A stretch of 64,000 bases of DNA. Source: an uncultured Faecalibacterium sp. Its GTDB lineage: Bacteria; Bacillota; Clostridia; Oscillospirales; Ruminococcaceae. Numbering within the stretch: the stretch's first letter is position 1; the number at the start of each line of letters is the position of its first letter. The stretch covers positions 1 through 64,000 of the forward strand of contig CALFLK010000007.1 of assembly GCA_937880095.1 (NCBI GenBank). Direction: 5' to 3'. Under the pieces are notes generated by a model. That model had not been told where the DNA came from and searched no databases. It saw nothing but the letters and a program-made list of their open reading frames with translations. Below are positions 53,571 through 62,984 of the stretch, piece by piece. The position numbers and the translations under genes are program-made.

Positions 53571-54182
53571 TCTGTATGTTTGCTATGCAGCTTCTGTGCT
53601 TTTACCTTTTGTTTCTTCATAAATTCTGCTGTGCTTTTTTGAATATATTCTCAATAGTATCAATGCTACTAACAACCGCCTAGATTCAACATCTTACAGA
53701 TTCTCTTACGGTAGACAGCTTCCCAAAAAGCAATTCTTTCTGGCAAAAAATAAAATCTCCATTGTGGTGCTTCTACTCTACACCACAATGGAGATTCATA
53801 CCAATCTAGAGTTGTCTTACCAGAAGCGGCTTCCCATATAAGATGACTGATTCCAGATACTATTTGGGTGGGACTAATTCCCTTTTGCACTCTTACAAAT
53901 ATAGGGAATGTGCACCCCTTGCACTGTATTCACTTTCCAAAGATTTACAGATAGCTGGAATACTTCTAATACTTTCAATCCCTGTCAGACTTGTACGGTC
54001 TGGGTAATGTTGCTTTGCGCGACAAATTGTTCAATATCAGTAATTTTTTATCCGTCTGAGATAAAACCGAGAAAATATGACAGTAACATTCCAAAACCGT
54101 TTTCTTAGACAACGGCCTGTCATTTTCCTACACCGTAAATAGAGCAGAAAAAGCGTAGCTATTAATTTATGCCTTAACCTCT
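53571..54182. other. Region without a convincing gene, probable decayed sequence
   Basis: About 600 AT-rich bases. Short ORFs exist (for example 53669-53890 minus), but the best one runs through a perfect inverted repeat and I do not recognise it. A minus-strand frame around 53880-54000 reads as protein-like (SVNLWKVNTVQGVHIPY) but is broken by stops. The region may be a gene remnant at the border of the accessory segment. Confidence 0.5.
53754..53796 (-). terminator. Perfect 16-bp inverted repeat, terminator-like
   Basis: Arms 53754-53769 and 53781-53796 are exact complements around an 11-base loop; on the minus strand a T-rich tract follows. It lies about 390 bases after the end of the Sel1 gene and could end the HerA-cassette transcript. 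Confidence 0.6.
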
Positions 54183-54920
54183 CTACTTTACAACTCTAGA
54201 CCATTTTTGAGTAAAACGATTATACCGGAACTCACTGTTCAGCATCTCGGCAGCATCCTGATTACCATTGTTTGCAGCTACACTCAACCAGTATGCAGCC
54301 TTTTCAGTATCTGTTGCAGTGGCACATAAACGAAATCCAGTAGACGCATCGCCGCTGTATAAGATTCCCAGATTATACTGAGATGTAACATCGCCATTTT
54401 TAGCAGCCATCAACCAATATTTTTCAGCCTTTTGTGAATTAAACCTTACACCAGTCGCATCCCAATAACGGATCGCAGCCTGCGTTTGTCCACACAAGTT
54501 TCCCATATCTGCAGCAACTTCATACCATATAGTTGCCATGTAGTCGTTCTGGACAAGATAGGGGGGATATCCTTGATCATAAGCTTCTGCTAAAAACGCT
54601 GCACAATTATGGTTTGCATTCGCTCCCGCCTCGGCATAGGCCAGCCAAAGCATCGTTCGATAGCTTTGATTTTCCGGCTTTAAATTGTGATAAGGGGCAC
54701 CTGCTTGTATCGCAAACATAGCACAAAATGCACCAGCTTCTTCCCCTTCAAAATATGCAGCAGCTCCTAATTCAGCAGCAAGCTTACCCAATGCACCATT
54801 TTGCAGCTTGTCGTTTATGTATTGCTGTTGGAAATCCATTGCCGCATCAAACAGTTCTTTTCCGTTTTTACATTCGAAAAGAAATTGTCCAATTTTTACA
54901 TCCAAGGAATCTTCAAACAT
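54183..54920 (-). CDS. Sel1/TPR-like repeat protein, last gene of the HerA cassette (245 aa)
   Basis: Helical repeats of the Sel1 type: AEKYWLMAAKNGDVTSQYNL (about residues 165-185), AAYWLSVAANNGNQDAAEML (about 205-225) and weaker earlier units such as MATIWYEVAADMGNLCGQ. Sel1 proteins form solenoids for protein-protein contact. No signal peptide or membrane helix. AAAGGAGG lies 9 bases before the ATG and 14 bases separate it from the 571-residue gene, so it belongs to the same operon. It probably scaffolds the complex. More AT-rich than the core genes. Confidence 0.75.
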   Translation of the reverse strand: MFEDSLDVKIGQFLFECKNGKELFDAAMDFQQQYINDKLQNGALGKLAAELGAAAYFEGEEAGAFCAMFAIQAGAPYHNLKPENQSYRTMLWLAYAEAGANANHNCAAFLAEAYDQGYPPYLVQNDYMATIWYEVAADMGNLCGQTQAAIRYWDATGVRFNSQKAEKYWLMAAKNGDVTSQYNLGILYSGDASTGFRLCATATDTEKAAYWLSVAANNGNQDAAEMLNSEFRYNRFTQKWSRVVK

Positions 54921-54934
54921 AAATATCCCCTCCT

Positions 54935-56650
54935 TTAATAGATATTGGTGTCAAAGTTATTCTGATTGATCCACAATTCAATTTGTGTAACCAATAATGT
55001 CTTCATCGTTTCAATCACCGTATCCAGCCGAGGATTATGTTTTTCCTTTACGGAAAGAATCTTCTTACAAAGCACATCGTTTTCGAGTGGTTTGTTTGTC
55101 GTATCCAAAGACGACATTAAAACCATAATGGATACACGAATTCTCGTATGTGTAATCTGTTCACCGGAAACTACATAAGAAATTTCGGAATAACGCATAT
55201 TGGGGTCAGCTGCCTGGACATAAATAGAAGGCAATACATCAATCCAACCATCCAGCGCCGCACCGGAATTCACAATCGTTACTGTATAATCTTCTCCAAA
55301 CTCTTTCTTTAAACCGTCCTGGATTATTTTCTGCACGGCACAGTTATCCCACTTTACGTTCTGGAGTTCCACATCCTTTTTCCATTCGTCCAAGACAACG
55401 GAAAACGTCTGGGTCTTTTGTAACAACATCAAATTATCAAAGTACTTTTTGATATCATTAGATTTCCAATTCAAAAAACGATGATCGTACAACAGTTGAT
55501 CTTCTTCGGCAGTTACATTAATTACTTCATATCCAGTCGTTTCGGAACTAGCATTTCCGATAGAAGAACCGCCCTGTAGAAATTTCAACCGTTTATCCTG
55601 TTCAGAAGTTCGAGGATAATTGATGCTAACCATATATTCCAAGACTTCTTTTTCCAAGTCAAATGCCTGTAACACGGAAAATACGTTTTGCATAACATTC
55701 AGCTGATCCAGATCGATTTTTTCTCCACAATTTTTCAGCCACTCCCGTAAAGTATTACGATATTTCTCTGTTGATCCGCTATTTTTATGCCGAATTACCT
55801 CTGCAATGACCATGTCAACACACGGGTACAACACAACATGTTCATCGTCTTCTGGCCCGTTGAAATCCGGAATGCCAAAGATTCGCAGACACATTACCTT
55901 AAAGCCTTCGTACATCTCTGTTACTGCACAATCCTGTTCCGGGTCCAAAGCAAAATGCAGCAGACCTTCTTTTATGAGATCGAAATCCTTCTGTTCATAA
56001 TTCGGAAGAAGTAGATGCTCTAGGCTTTCCTTGTATTTCCCTGCTTCCAAAGGCTCAAAACCTTCTCCGAAATCGTTAACGGGCTTAAAAAGCTCTTGTA
56101 AATCAATATTCCTGATTTTCTCAAGCTTTTCTGTAATATCGTCACAATCTGTAAGCACGCTCTTCGATGCAACCGGTGTTGCCTGTAAAACATTAAATGC
56201 CTTACTCAGCCTCTCCGCATCTTCACTTGCTTCCTGCAAGGTTTTTAGTTCTTGCAGAACCAAACAAGCAGTTGGAACCGTCATTTTCAGGCTCTTGATA
56301 GCGGGAGCAATCGTTGAGTAATACTGGTCCTCAACAGCCTGTACATTCTGCTTAAATAGATCACTTTCACGGTATTCATCTGGTAGCTGATCAAACTGTG
56401 AAAAATCACGTTGACCCCAATCGTTTCTCATGACCTTAGAAAACATATATGTTATGATGTAATATTCCTTCCACTTTGGATAAGCGTTTTTTTCCTGCTC
56501 CATAACATATTGATATTGCTCTGCATGTGCTTTTCCTTCTTCCTGTGCTCTAGCAAAAGCTTCATCAGCTTGCTGATCAACCCGGTTGCCCTGTACAGTT
56601 GCTTGAACTGTGTCTGAAATAACACCGCCTATAAAGTTTAACAGTCCCAT
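54935..56650 (-). CDS. Protein of unknown function in the HerA cassette (571 aa)
   Basis: I do not recognise the family. It starts MGLLNFIGGVISDTVQATVQ, an amphipathic glycine-rich helix that could touch a membrane, followed by an Ala/Glu-rich coiled region (residues 25-60). The middle (about 90-380) is alpha-helical and HEAT-like in appearance, with acidic patches. The last 160 residues are mixed alpha/beta (FGEDYTVTIVNSGAALDG, DVLPSIYVQAADPNMRYSEI). No enzyme motif is visible. AAAAGGAG precedes the ATG by 13 bases. Tight linkage to HerA and Sel1 genes suggests one complex (inference). Confidence 0.65.
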   Translation of the reverse strand: MGLLNFIGGVISDTVQATVQGNRVDQQADEAFARAQEEGKAHAEQYQYVMEQEKNAYPKWKEYYIITYMFSKVMRNDWGQRDFSQFDQLPDEYRESDLFKQNVQAVEDQYYSTIAPAIKSLKMTVPTACLVLQELKTLQEASEDAERLSKAFNVLQATPVASKSVLTDCDDITEKLEKIRNIDLQELFKPVNDFGEGFEPLEAGKYKESLEHLLLPNYEQKDFDLIKEGLLHFALDPEQDCAVTEMYEGFKVMCLRIFGIPDFNGPEDDEHVVLYPCVDMVIAEVIRHKNSGSTEKYRNTLREWLKNCGEKIDLDQLNVMQNVFSVLQAFDLEKEVLEYMVSINYPRTSEQDKRLKFLQGGSSIGNASSETTGYEVINVTAEEDQLLYDHRFLNWKSNDIKKYFDNLMLLQKTQTFSVVLDEWKKDVELQNVKWDNCAVQKIIQDGLKKEFGEDYTVTIVNSGAALDGWIDVLPSIYVQAADPNMRYSEISYVVSGEQITHTRIRVSIMVLMSSLDTTNKPLENDVLCKKILSVKEKHNPRLDTVIETMKTLLVTQIELWINQNNFDTNIY

Positions 56651-56668
56651 ATAAATTCATCGCTCCTT

Positions 56669-56782
56669 TTAAAATTTTGTTTCTTTCAACTTTTTTCTCA
56701 CATAATAAGTAATGGCCGCAATATCGTTTTCAGATTTATTGAGAAAAGCCGTATACTCTGCCGGAAGCTCCATACCTTCCAT
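56669..56782 (-). CDS. Putative 37-aa small protein between HerA and the 571-aa gene
   Basis: The ORF starts at ATG 56782, eight bases after the HerA stop, and ends at TAA 56669, 19 bases before the next start. The product MEGMELPAEYTAFLNKSEND-onward has an acidic first half and a basic, lysine-rich end (RKKLKETK). The ribosome site AGGAAG is only 3 bases from the start, which weakens the case. The ORF nearly fills the gap between two cassette genes in the same direction. Confidence 0.4.
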   Translation of the reverse strand: MEGMELPAEYTAFLNKSENDIAAITYYVRKKLKETKF

Positions 56783-56789
56783 CCACTTC

Positions 56790-59252
56790 CTATACCTCTT
56801 CACAATTTTTTAAGACTTTCAGAGATTCATTCATTCCACACTGATCTCTAACAATTTTGTTTAATGCGGAATTTAAATCTCCATTCCCGCCATCTTTAAG
56901 CAGTGTATTACAATCGTTGATGATGACATTATAAATCTCTGTTGCAATCTTCCATTCTTCAACCCATTGCATTTGGAGCTTAACCAGTCTGCTTTGAATC
57001 GTAGATGCCATCGCAGCTTGATGTAAGGTGCGCCTTTTCATCAATTCGAACAACGTGTCATTATCCGGAGCATCCTTATATTCGAACAGGTTTACTCGTA
57101 ATTTGAATGGCTTCAGGAGTCCCTCGTAATAAATCAGTGTTTCGCCTGGCATATATGTTGCCATTTCTTCTAATTGCACCCCGGATGCAGCCATCGTCGA
57201 ACCAACCAACTTCCGATCATCCTGTGATGTCATTCGATGTGCAACTTTCAGAGTCGTGTTTTTCAAGATTTCAGGAGCCATCGCTGTTGGAAGCTGATCT
57301 GCAATCAAAATACCTTCTCGCAATGCACGCACCTCAGCCAGCATTTTTACAATATAACTGGTTGCTGCTGCCTTGGGATTTGCATCTTCTCCCATCACAT
57401 CGCTACTCTGCGGCGCAATAAGGTTATGCGCTTCCTCAATAAACATTACATGACGCACAGGTTTATCAGCATTCCCATTAGGATCAATCCGTAATACCTC
57501 ACGAATCAAAGTACACAGCATAAGCGTCAGAAAATTAGCGGGTCCATTTCCCAATGACTCAAGCTCTATAATTATTGGATATTTGATCCAATTTTGAGGC
57601 TTAATAGTAGAAACCGGAACATCAAATACATTGCCCAGATCTCGACGCAGCAATGAACCAATTCTCATTTCCAGCGCAGATTTCATATTTCCACGAACTT
57701 CGCCATCATAATCAGTATGTTTAAGTTCTTCTTCCAATCTACTGTACAGCTCTGTCATTGTTGGATAATCCAGTGTTCCGTTATTCACATCCTCTGCATC
57801 CCAGCCGTGTTCTAGGTACACCGCTTCAATCGATCGATCAAGTAAGGCGGGTAGTGGTGGTGTTAAAGGAAAAGCGCCTTCAAACACACCCATCAAATTC
57901 TGAATATGTTCTGAGAGTGACATCCCTTCAGGAACTTGAAATGGATTGATCGCTAGTGGAAATTTTGAACCGGAAGAAGGAGAAAAAACGATTAAGTTGT
58001 CAATATCGGTTTGGGCCAGTGCTCGATATTCTTTTTTTGCGGGTTCTAATACTAAAAATGGAATCTTATACTTTGCCCAAAGGTTATAGCAAAGTCCTAG
58101 CATCGTATTTGTTTTTCCAGCGCCAGGTACACCACATACAAATGCGTGCTTTTTCAGTAGTTTAGGATTCAGGGATACCGCGAAGTTTTTTGAATCCTTT
58201 CCAAACGGTATGCCATCTTGCTCTTTTTCAGCCTGTGTTTCTTTCGGGAAATCAATATATTCTCCATCCAAAAGAATTGGAAATCTAAAAAACGGCGATA
58301 ATTCCTCCAACGTGAACAATGTTGGCCAAAACTGCAGTGATTGCGGAAGCATCTTGGAATAAGGCACTTGCTTTTTCAGAATCACATCTAAAGATTCCGG
58401 AGCTTTCAGTGTAGTAATTTCCGCATTTCCTTCATCAATGGCTTCTCCGGTTGCTGCAGCTAAAAGTAACTCTGCTCCAGTTTTTGTATTGGAAAATGCA
58501 CGGATATTTACTGTGAAGCATGGTAATTCTGTAATTGCTGTTATAAACTTTTCATATTCATTCAGTGTTTCCTCTGCTGCCACATCTCGATAAGAGTTTT
58601 TGGGAGAAGAATTGAGAGAAATCGTTGTTGAATTCCCGGAAGAAGTCTTTTTTCGCAAATATGTGATAGGTTTCTCTAATGCATCAGAAACTAATTTAAA
58701 CGCATCAATTCCTTCCAGACTAACTGTGTACGCCAAATCTTCATCCAATGTATCCATAATGCGGAACATATCCCGTAGACGCCCTTTATCTGAAGATTCC
58801 CATCTAGAAGCAGAGTAGAATGTTGGCGCATTAGCATCTTTTGTAGCATCGGAAGAACGCTTTCTTTCGATTTTTTTCAGAATTGCCTCATTAAAATATT
58901 GCCAATGGAATTGTGCATCCTTTTCATCCGTTTCTATCTTTTCAAGTACAAAATAATCCGAGAGTGGCGAAGCTTTGAGTAATTGCTCAATGGATGGTAA
59001 AATTTCATTTTCTTCGGTATAAAGTACTAGGTAAAATTTCATTTTACTACCGGATTTTGCTGCTTTTAAGTATTGAATTACAAGGCTCATGCGCACTTTT
59101 GCCAGAATTGTAATGCGGTTCCATTGTCTCAGAAAGTCATTATGTCGATTAATAAGACCATCTACTGTATTGTCTTCCAATGCTTGATACTTTATAAGTG
59201 AAAGATCCGGTGCATTGCGAAGATTATATGCTAAAAAGGCCATGGGCTTCAT
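56790..59252 (-). CDS. HerA/DUF87-like ATPase with unrecognised N-terminal region (820 aa)
   Basis: The C-terminal half is a HerA/FtsK-type ATPase: Walker A GVPGAGKTNT (374-383), LEPAKKEYR (402-410), and Walker B MFIEEAHN (603-610). After it come DDRKLVGSTM and MPGETLIYYEGLLKPFKLRV. Such proteins form hexameric DNA- or protein-moving motors. The first 350 residues (KVRMSLVIQYLKAAKSGSKM and more) match nothing I recognise, and are unlike the short HAS barrel of classical HerA. No nuclease (NurA/Sir2/DUF4297) gene is adjacent. ATG 59252 has AAAGGAAG upstream. It sits 15 bases after the coiled-coil gene. Confidence 0.85.
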   Translation of the reverse strand: MKPMAFLAYNLRNAPDLSLIKYQALEDNTVDGLINRHNDFLRQWNRITILAKVRMSLVIQYLKAAKSGSKMKFYLVLYTEENEILPSIEQLLKASPLSDYFVLEKIETDEKDAQFHWQYFNEAILKKIERKRSSDATKDANAPTFYSASRWESSDKGRLRDMFRIMDTLDEDLAYTVSLEGIDAFKLVSDALEKPITYLRKKTSSGNSTTISLNSSPKNSYRDVAAEETLNEYEKFITAITELPCFTVNIRAFSNTKTGAELLLAAATGEAIDEGNAEITTLKAPESLDVILKKQVPYSKMLPQSLQFWPTLFTLEELSPFFRFPILLDGEYIDFPKETQAEKEQDGIPFGKDSKNFAVSLNPKLLKKHAFVCGVPGAGKTNTMLGLCYNLWAKYKIPFLVLEPAKKEYRALAQTDIDNLIVFSPSSGSKFPLAINPFQVPEGMSLSEHIQNLMGVFEGAFPLTPPLPALLDRSIEAVYLEHGWDAEDVNNGTLDYPTMTELYSRLEEELKHTDYDGEVRGNMKSALEMRIGSLLRRDLGNVFDVPVSTIKPQNWIKYPIIIELESLGNGPANFLTLMLCTLIREVLRIDPNGNADKPVRHVMFIEEAHNLIAPQSSDVMGEDANPKAAATSYIVKMLAEVRALREGILIADQLPTAMAPEILKNTTLKVAHRMTSQDDRKLVGSTMAASGVQLEEMATYMPGETLIYYEGLLKPFKLRVNLFEYKDAPDNDTLFELMKRRTLHQAAMASTIQSRLVKLQMQWVEEWKIATEIYNVIINDCNTLLKDGGNGDLNSALNKIVRDQCGMNESLKVLKNCEEV

Positions 59253-59267
59253 CGCTTCCTTTAATTC

Positions 59268-59747
59268 CTAAATTCCAAACAAGTTGTTTCGCGCTTCTGC
59301 TAATTGATCGATATACTCCATAGTTTCTTTCGCTATATCTCCTATCTGTTCACTGCCGTCAATTAGCTCATCACCTTTTTCTCCCATAAATTCACCAACT
59401 AATGGAATTTCCCTTAATCCAGTCAGCTTTTCCCCTTTCTTTTGTAAGTCATCACTATTTTGCCGCATTTCATCTAAAGCTTTATCCGCCTGCGCTTTCG
59501 CATCATAGGCCTTTTCCTGCAGCGCCTGTGCCTCAACTTTTAAGTCAGACTGCACCTGTTCACACGCCGCATCAATTTGTGCTTGCAATTCCTCCGGTAA
59601 ATCTGTTGGTATTCTGCTGATTCCTTCTTTTAACCCATCGCTTTTCTCTTTTAATTCATTGCTTTTTTCACTAAGCTCCATTGCCTGTGCAGCAGCTTTA
59701 TTTTTTTCCAATAGAGCATCATATCTCATCTTACTGAGTTTAGCCAT
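59268..59747 (-). CDS. Coiled-coil protein, first gene of the HerA cassette (159 aa)
   Basis: Almost wholly alpha-helical with heptad-like repeats: NKAAAQAMELSEKSNELKEK, LKVEAQALQEKAYDAKAQAD and TMEYIDQLAEARNNLFGI. A small GREIPLVGEFMGEKGDEL-like turn region separates two coiled arms. No membrane segment. ATG 59747 follows an AGGGCGG site; the longer frame from 59804 is possible. It may organise the HerA motor or act as adaptor. The family is not recognised. Confidence 0.65.
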   Translation of the reverse strand: MAKLSKMRYDALLEKNKAAAQAMELSEKSNELKEKSDGLKEGISRIPTDLPEELQAQIDAACEQVQSDLKVEAQALQEKAYDAKAQADKALDEMRQNSDDLQKKGEKLTGLREIPLVGEFMGEKGDELIDGSEQIGDIAKETMEYIDQLAEARNNLFGI

Positions 59748-59947
59748 TTGAAACACCGCCCTTTCTTCTGTTGGTAGACAAAACTGTTCTACGATCCACC
59801 TCATGATTTGTCTATACTATATGTTTCATTTACTATACATCTAAGAACTCACGAATTTTACAAACGTGCACAAACAACCAAGTTTCTGCCATAATTGACA
59901 ACGTTCTACCACCATGCCGCATCAAAATCAGCTATGCCTGCACAGAA

Positions 59948-59976
59948 TAGACAAACCTCTTGTTTCATGCTATAGT
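59948..59976 (+). promoter_or_regulatory. Promoter of the LytTR two-component genes
   Basis: -35 TAGACA (59948-59953), 17-base spacer, -10 TATAGT (59971-59976), 40 bases before the response regulator ATG. The divergent HerA cassette begins about 200 bases away; its own promoter is not obvious. Confidence 0.55.
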
Positions 59977-60015
59977 GTGAAATGGTTTTTTATATCATTT
60001 TGAAGGAGATTTCGC

Positions 60016-60750
60016 ATGATCCGCATTATTATTGTAGAGGACAACGCTGAGCAGCGTGCATATATAGCCCAATCGGTCCACTCGCTTCTAAAAGAAGATG
60101 CCAGCATTGTCTGTTATAATTCTGCAGAAAATTATTACCTGCAGCCGAATCTTCCTACACCGGATATTGCTATCCTGGATATTCAGCTTCCCGGTGACTC
60201 CGGCATTCAGTTGGCAGCAATGCTTAATCAGTCTGCACCATTTTGTCAGATTCTGTATTTATCCAACTTCATTGATTATGCCGTAGATGTATATAAAACC
60301 ACTCACACCTGGTTCATTACAAAGAACCGCATTGACCAGATGCTGCCGCTCGCCTTGCAGCAGGCTTTAACCAATCTCAAAAGCGCGCAGTCCGCTTCGT
60401 TATATGTGACACTGAAAAACGGCGAGCGCATTATTCCCCAAGCCAACATTCTCTATTTGGAGCGCGACAAACGGTTGACCCACATCGTCCTGCCGGAAGA
60501 GAAGATTGATTGCTCCACTTCTCTGAACTATTTATGGAACCAGTTAGACCAAACCATTTTTGCGCGCTGTCACAATAGCTACCTTGTAAATCTGCATTAT
60601 ATATCTTATTTCCGCCGCACCGAGCTGGAACTGAACAACGGTGAAATCCTACCTGTCAGCCGACGGTATCATGCAGATTTGCAGAATCAGTTTGGAGATT
60701 TTATCAGCAGATCTATTTCGCCCAACCTGATCTCGTATACACATGAATAA
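60016..60750 (+). CDS. LytTR family response regulator, AgrA-like (244 aa)
   Basis: REC domain (1-120): IIIVEDNAEQR, phospho-acceptor D55 in IAILDIQLPGDSGIQL, and a Thr-/Lys-containing end (FITKNRIDQ). LytTR DNA-binding domain (about 140-244): ILYLERDKRLTHIVL, FARCHNSYLVNLHYIS and EILPVSRRYHADLQNQF. This pairing is typical of AgrA, usually tied to peptide quorum sensing. GGAGAT is positioned just before the ATG. The partner kinases follow directly. Confidence 0.93.
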   Translation: MIRIIIVEDNAEQRAYIAQSVHSLLKEDASIVCYNSAENYYLQPNLPTPDIAILDIQLPGDSGIQLAAMLNQSAPFCQILYLSNFIDYAVDVYKTTHTWFITKNRIDQMLPLALQQALTNLKSAQSASLYVTLKNGERIIPQANILYLERDKRLTHIVLPEEKIDCSTSLNYLWNQLDQTIFARCHNSYLVNLHYISYFRRTELELNNGEILPVSRRYHADLQNQFGDFISRSISPNLISYTHE

Positions 60751-60763
60751 GGAGTACCTTACC

Positions 60764-61459
60764 ATGAACCATTCCGACGCAATGTCGTCGTCCTTTGTTA
60801 TCATTTTGCTGCTTGCATTATGTATTCTTTTTTTGCTTTTATTCTTCATCTTTTTATATGTACGGAGCAAAACACACGCAGAACAGGACTACATTGACTC
60901 TCTGGAGGAAACCCACGCAATCCAGCGTAAATTTTATGAGGAACTTTTGTATTCAAGCCACCAAATGCATTTGCTGCGGCACGATATGAAAAATCATTTG
61001 CAAACCGTTCAGCATTTACTTGAGGATGACCCCAATCGAGCTGCCGCTTATTTGCAGCAATTAGAAAGTTCTCTCCAAGTGCAATGCGCAACCGATGCTT
61101 CTCAATCCGCCTTTTCATATTTTCTGGCATATAGGCGTCAACAGGCAGAGGATAAAAATCTTACTTTACAAATCACATCTGCTGCATTTGATCACTCCTT
61201 TTCGCAGGATGCATCGTATGCCCTGCTTATTCTGCACACTTTAGATTTGGCGATTACACACGCGTTACCGGGCAGTCAGATTACACTTTCACCCCAACCA
61301 GATTGCAGTATTGGTTTTTGTCTTTCTTTTCATGGAACGCTCTCTCGTAAGGAACTCCGTCAATGGGAACAGCTGAATGCTCCGCTGTGTGGTTCCGGAC
61401 AAATCTCTCCTTCCCTGCAAAAGGGAGCTGCAAACATTTCGGTTATCTTCCTCCATTAA
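60764..61459 (+). CDS. AgrC-like sensor protein with degenerate ATPase domain (231 aa)
   Basis: One membrane helix (about 10-34), a short coiled linker and the HPK10-type H-box LLRHDMKNHLQTVQHLL, with H73 as candidate phospho-acceptor. The following ATPase-like region lacks clear N-, G1- and G2-boxes (LDLAITHALPG in place of DNA-E), so it may act as a phosphotransfer protein like SpoOB rather than as a full kinase. ATG 60764 has AAGGAG 9 bases upstream; the frame is open from 60743. Belongs to the regulator's operon. Confidence 0.75.
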   Translation: MNHSDAMSSSFVIILLLALCILFLLLFFIFLYVRSKTHAEQDYIDSLEETHAIQRKFYEELLYSSHQMHLLRHDMKNHLQTVQHLLEDDPNRAAAYLQQLESSLQVQCATDASQSAFSYFLAYRRQQAEDKNLTLQITSAAFDHSFSQDASYALLILHTLDLAITHALPGSQITLSPQPDCSIGFCLSFHGTLSRKELRQWEQLNAPLCGSGQISPSLQKGAANISVIFLH

Positions 61460-61474
61460 GTGAAAGGGATTTTT

Positions 61475-62733
61475 ATGATAGAACCCATCCCACTTTTAAT
61501 TTCCAATCTGATTTCTTTTGGGTTTTCAATCGCTATGTTCTGTGTTTGTTTGAAACCCAATCATTATTTCAAGTATGGTTTTACCCTCTACCTATCCGTT
61601 TTTTTCTTAACCTTTTTTATTCAGCTGGTTGTTTTACCAGCGCCTGACCCTATCCTTGGGTGCTTTTGGATTCTTCCGCACTACCTATTCTCGCTGAGCT
61701 GTTTTCAATGCTCCGCCAAAGATGCCATCGCAGCACCACTTACATACAGCTGTTGCTCTTCTGCTTTATTTTTGCTATCCACCTTACTGTTGAACGCGCT
61801 GCAGACTGCATTTTTTCCAGATATTTCAGCCAATGCTTATTTCTTCTGCATTCTTATCCTGATGATTCTGGTTTTTTCCGCTTCTCTGGCATTGGTTTCT
61901 CACTTTACCTTTTGGCGTATCCTGCCTTGGTGGCTTTTGCTGCCATGTTTCCTATTATTCGTTGCAGACTCCTTCGGACACGCCCTTGTCGATGACACAT
62001 TTTCGAACCGAACTGCTCTTGGTTTCTCTGCGCTTATCTTTTCCAATATGCTGATTATCCTATCCATTTGGGTTCTTTTTGAAAAAAGAGACACCTTTCC
62101 CGGCATATTGCTTATATCCAAGAACAGCAAAAATTACAGCTTGAATATTATTCCTCTCTTTGTGCGGAACATGATGCGCTTATCGCATTTCAAAAAGAGT
62201 CCATTCAATAAATTCATGCCTTGCAGCAGGCTTGTACTGCACCCAATCCTGCAGATGCGGATGCCCTTTTGCACTCCATCCACCAGAAAATGCAGAAAAA
62301 CTATCTGCTAGTTCCCACACACAACAATGCAGTTGATGCACTGCTGCAAAACAAATTTCATCTTGCTGAAACCAAAGGCTGTCATCTGCTTTCTTCTCTT
62401 GTGTTGAAAAATGATCTTGCAATCGATTGCATGGACCTGATTTGTATTCTGGCCAATCTTTTAGATAATGCCATTTCCGCTTGCGGCCCCGGAGATACCA
62501 TTCAGATTTCCGGCGTTGCGCAAAAGGGTCTGTTAATTCTGGAAGTTCGCAACCCCGATCACGGACAAAAGCTCCCTAAGCAATTTCAGTTGCCGCATCT
62601 GAAAGCCAACGGTCACGGCAGCGGTCTGTCCAGTGTTGAACACACTGCCGAAAAATATGGCGGACAGCTTTCGTTGTTTTCTCGTAATGGAATCGTTACC
62701 GCACGCGTCACTTTAGAATTACAGGAATTGTAG
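61475..62733 (+). pseudogene. Broken AgrC-like sensor kinase (frameshift and stop)
   Basis: The first part has six to seven membrane helices and ends WVLFEKRDTF at about 62095. Two extra C (or a lost base) in TTTCCCGGCATATTG then shift the frame. The reading continues in another frame as HIAYIQEQQKLQLEYYSSLC until TAA at 62209-62211. After that stop the same frame continues as IHALQQACTAP with the N-box NLLDNAISACG and the G2-box NGHGSGLSSVEH to 62733. Two lesions in one kinase suggest decay; a sequencing or assembly error is the alternative. Start ATG 61475. Confidence 0.8.
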
Positions 62734-62984
62734 TGTTCCTTAACAGAAGGGAATCTATTGATTCTCTCAAAATCTTCGGTAGGCACTTCATTCTCTATAG
62801 GAATATCATATCTACGTCCTTCAGCATAAACTGACACACTCTCCAGACAGTGTCACCATCTTTCAGGATGCATGAATAGGTCAGCTTTACACGCCATCTC
62901 GACTCCACTATCTGCACAATCAGATCCTGATTGCTGTACGAATCTCAAAGATGGGCTTTCGGGAACTCCAGCTCAGGGTGAGGG

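Noticed and set aside
53669..53890. 73-codon minus-strand ORF
   Set aside because: It runs through a perfect inverted repeat with terminator character, has no good ribosome site and no recognised domain.
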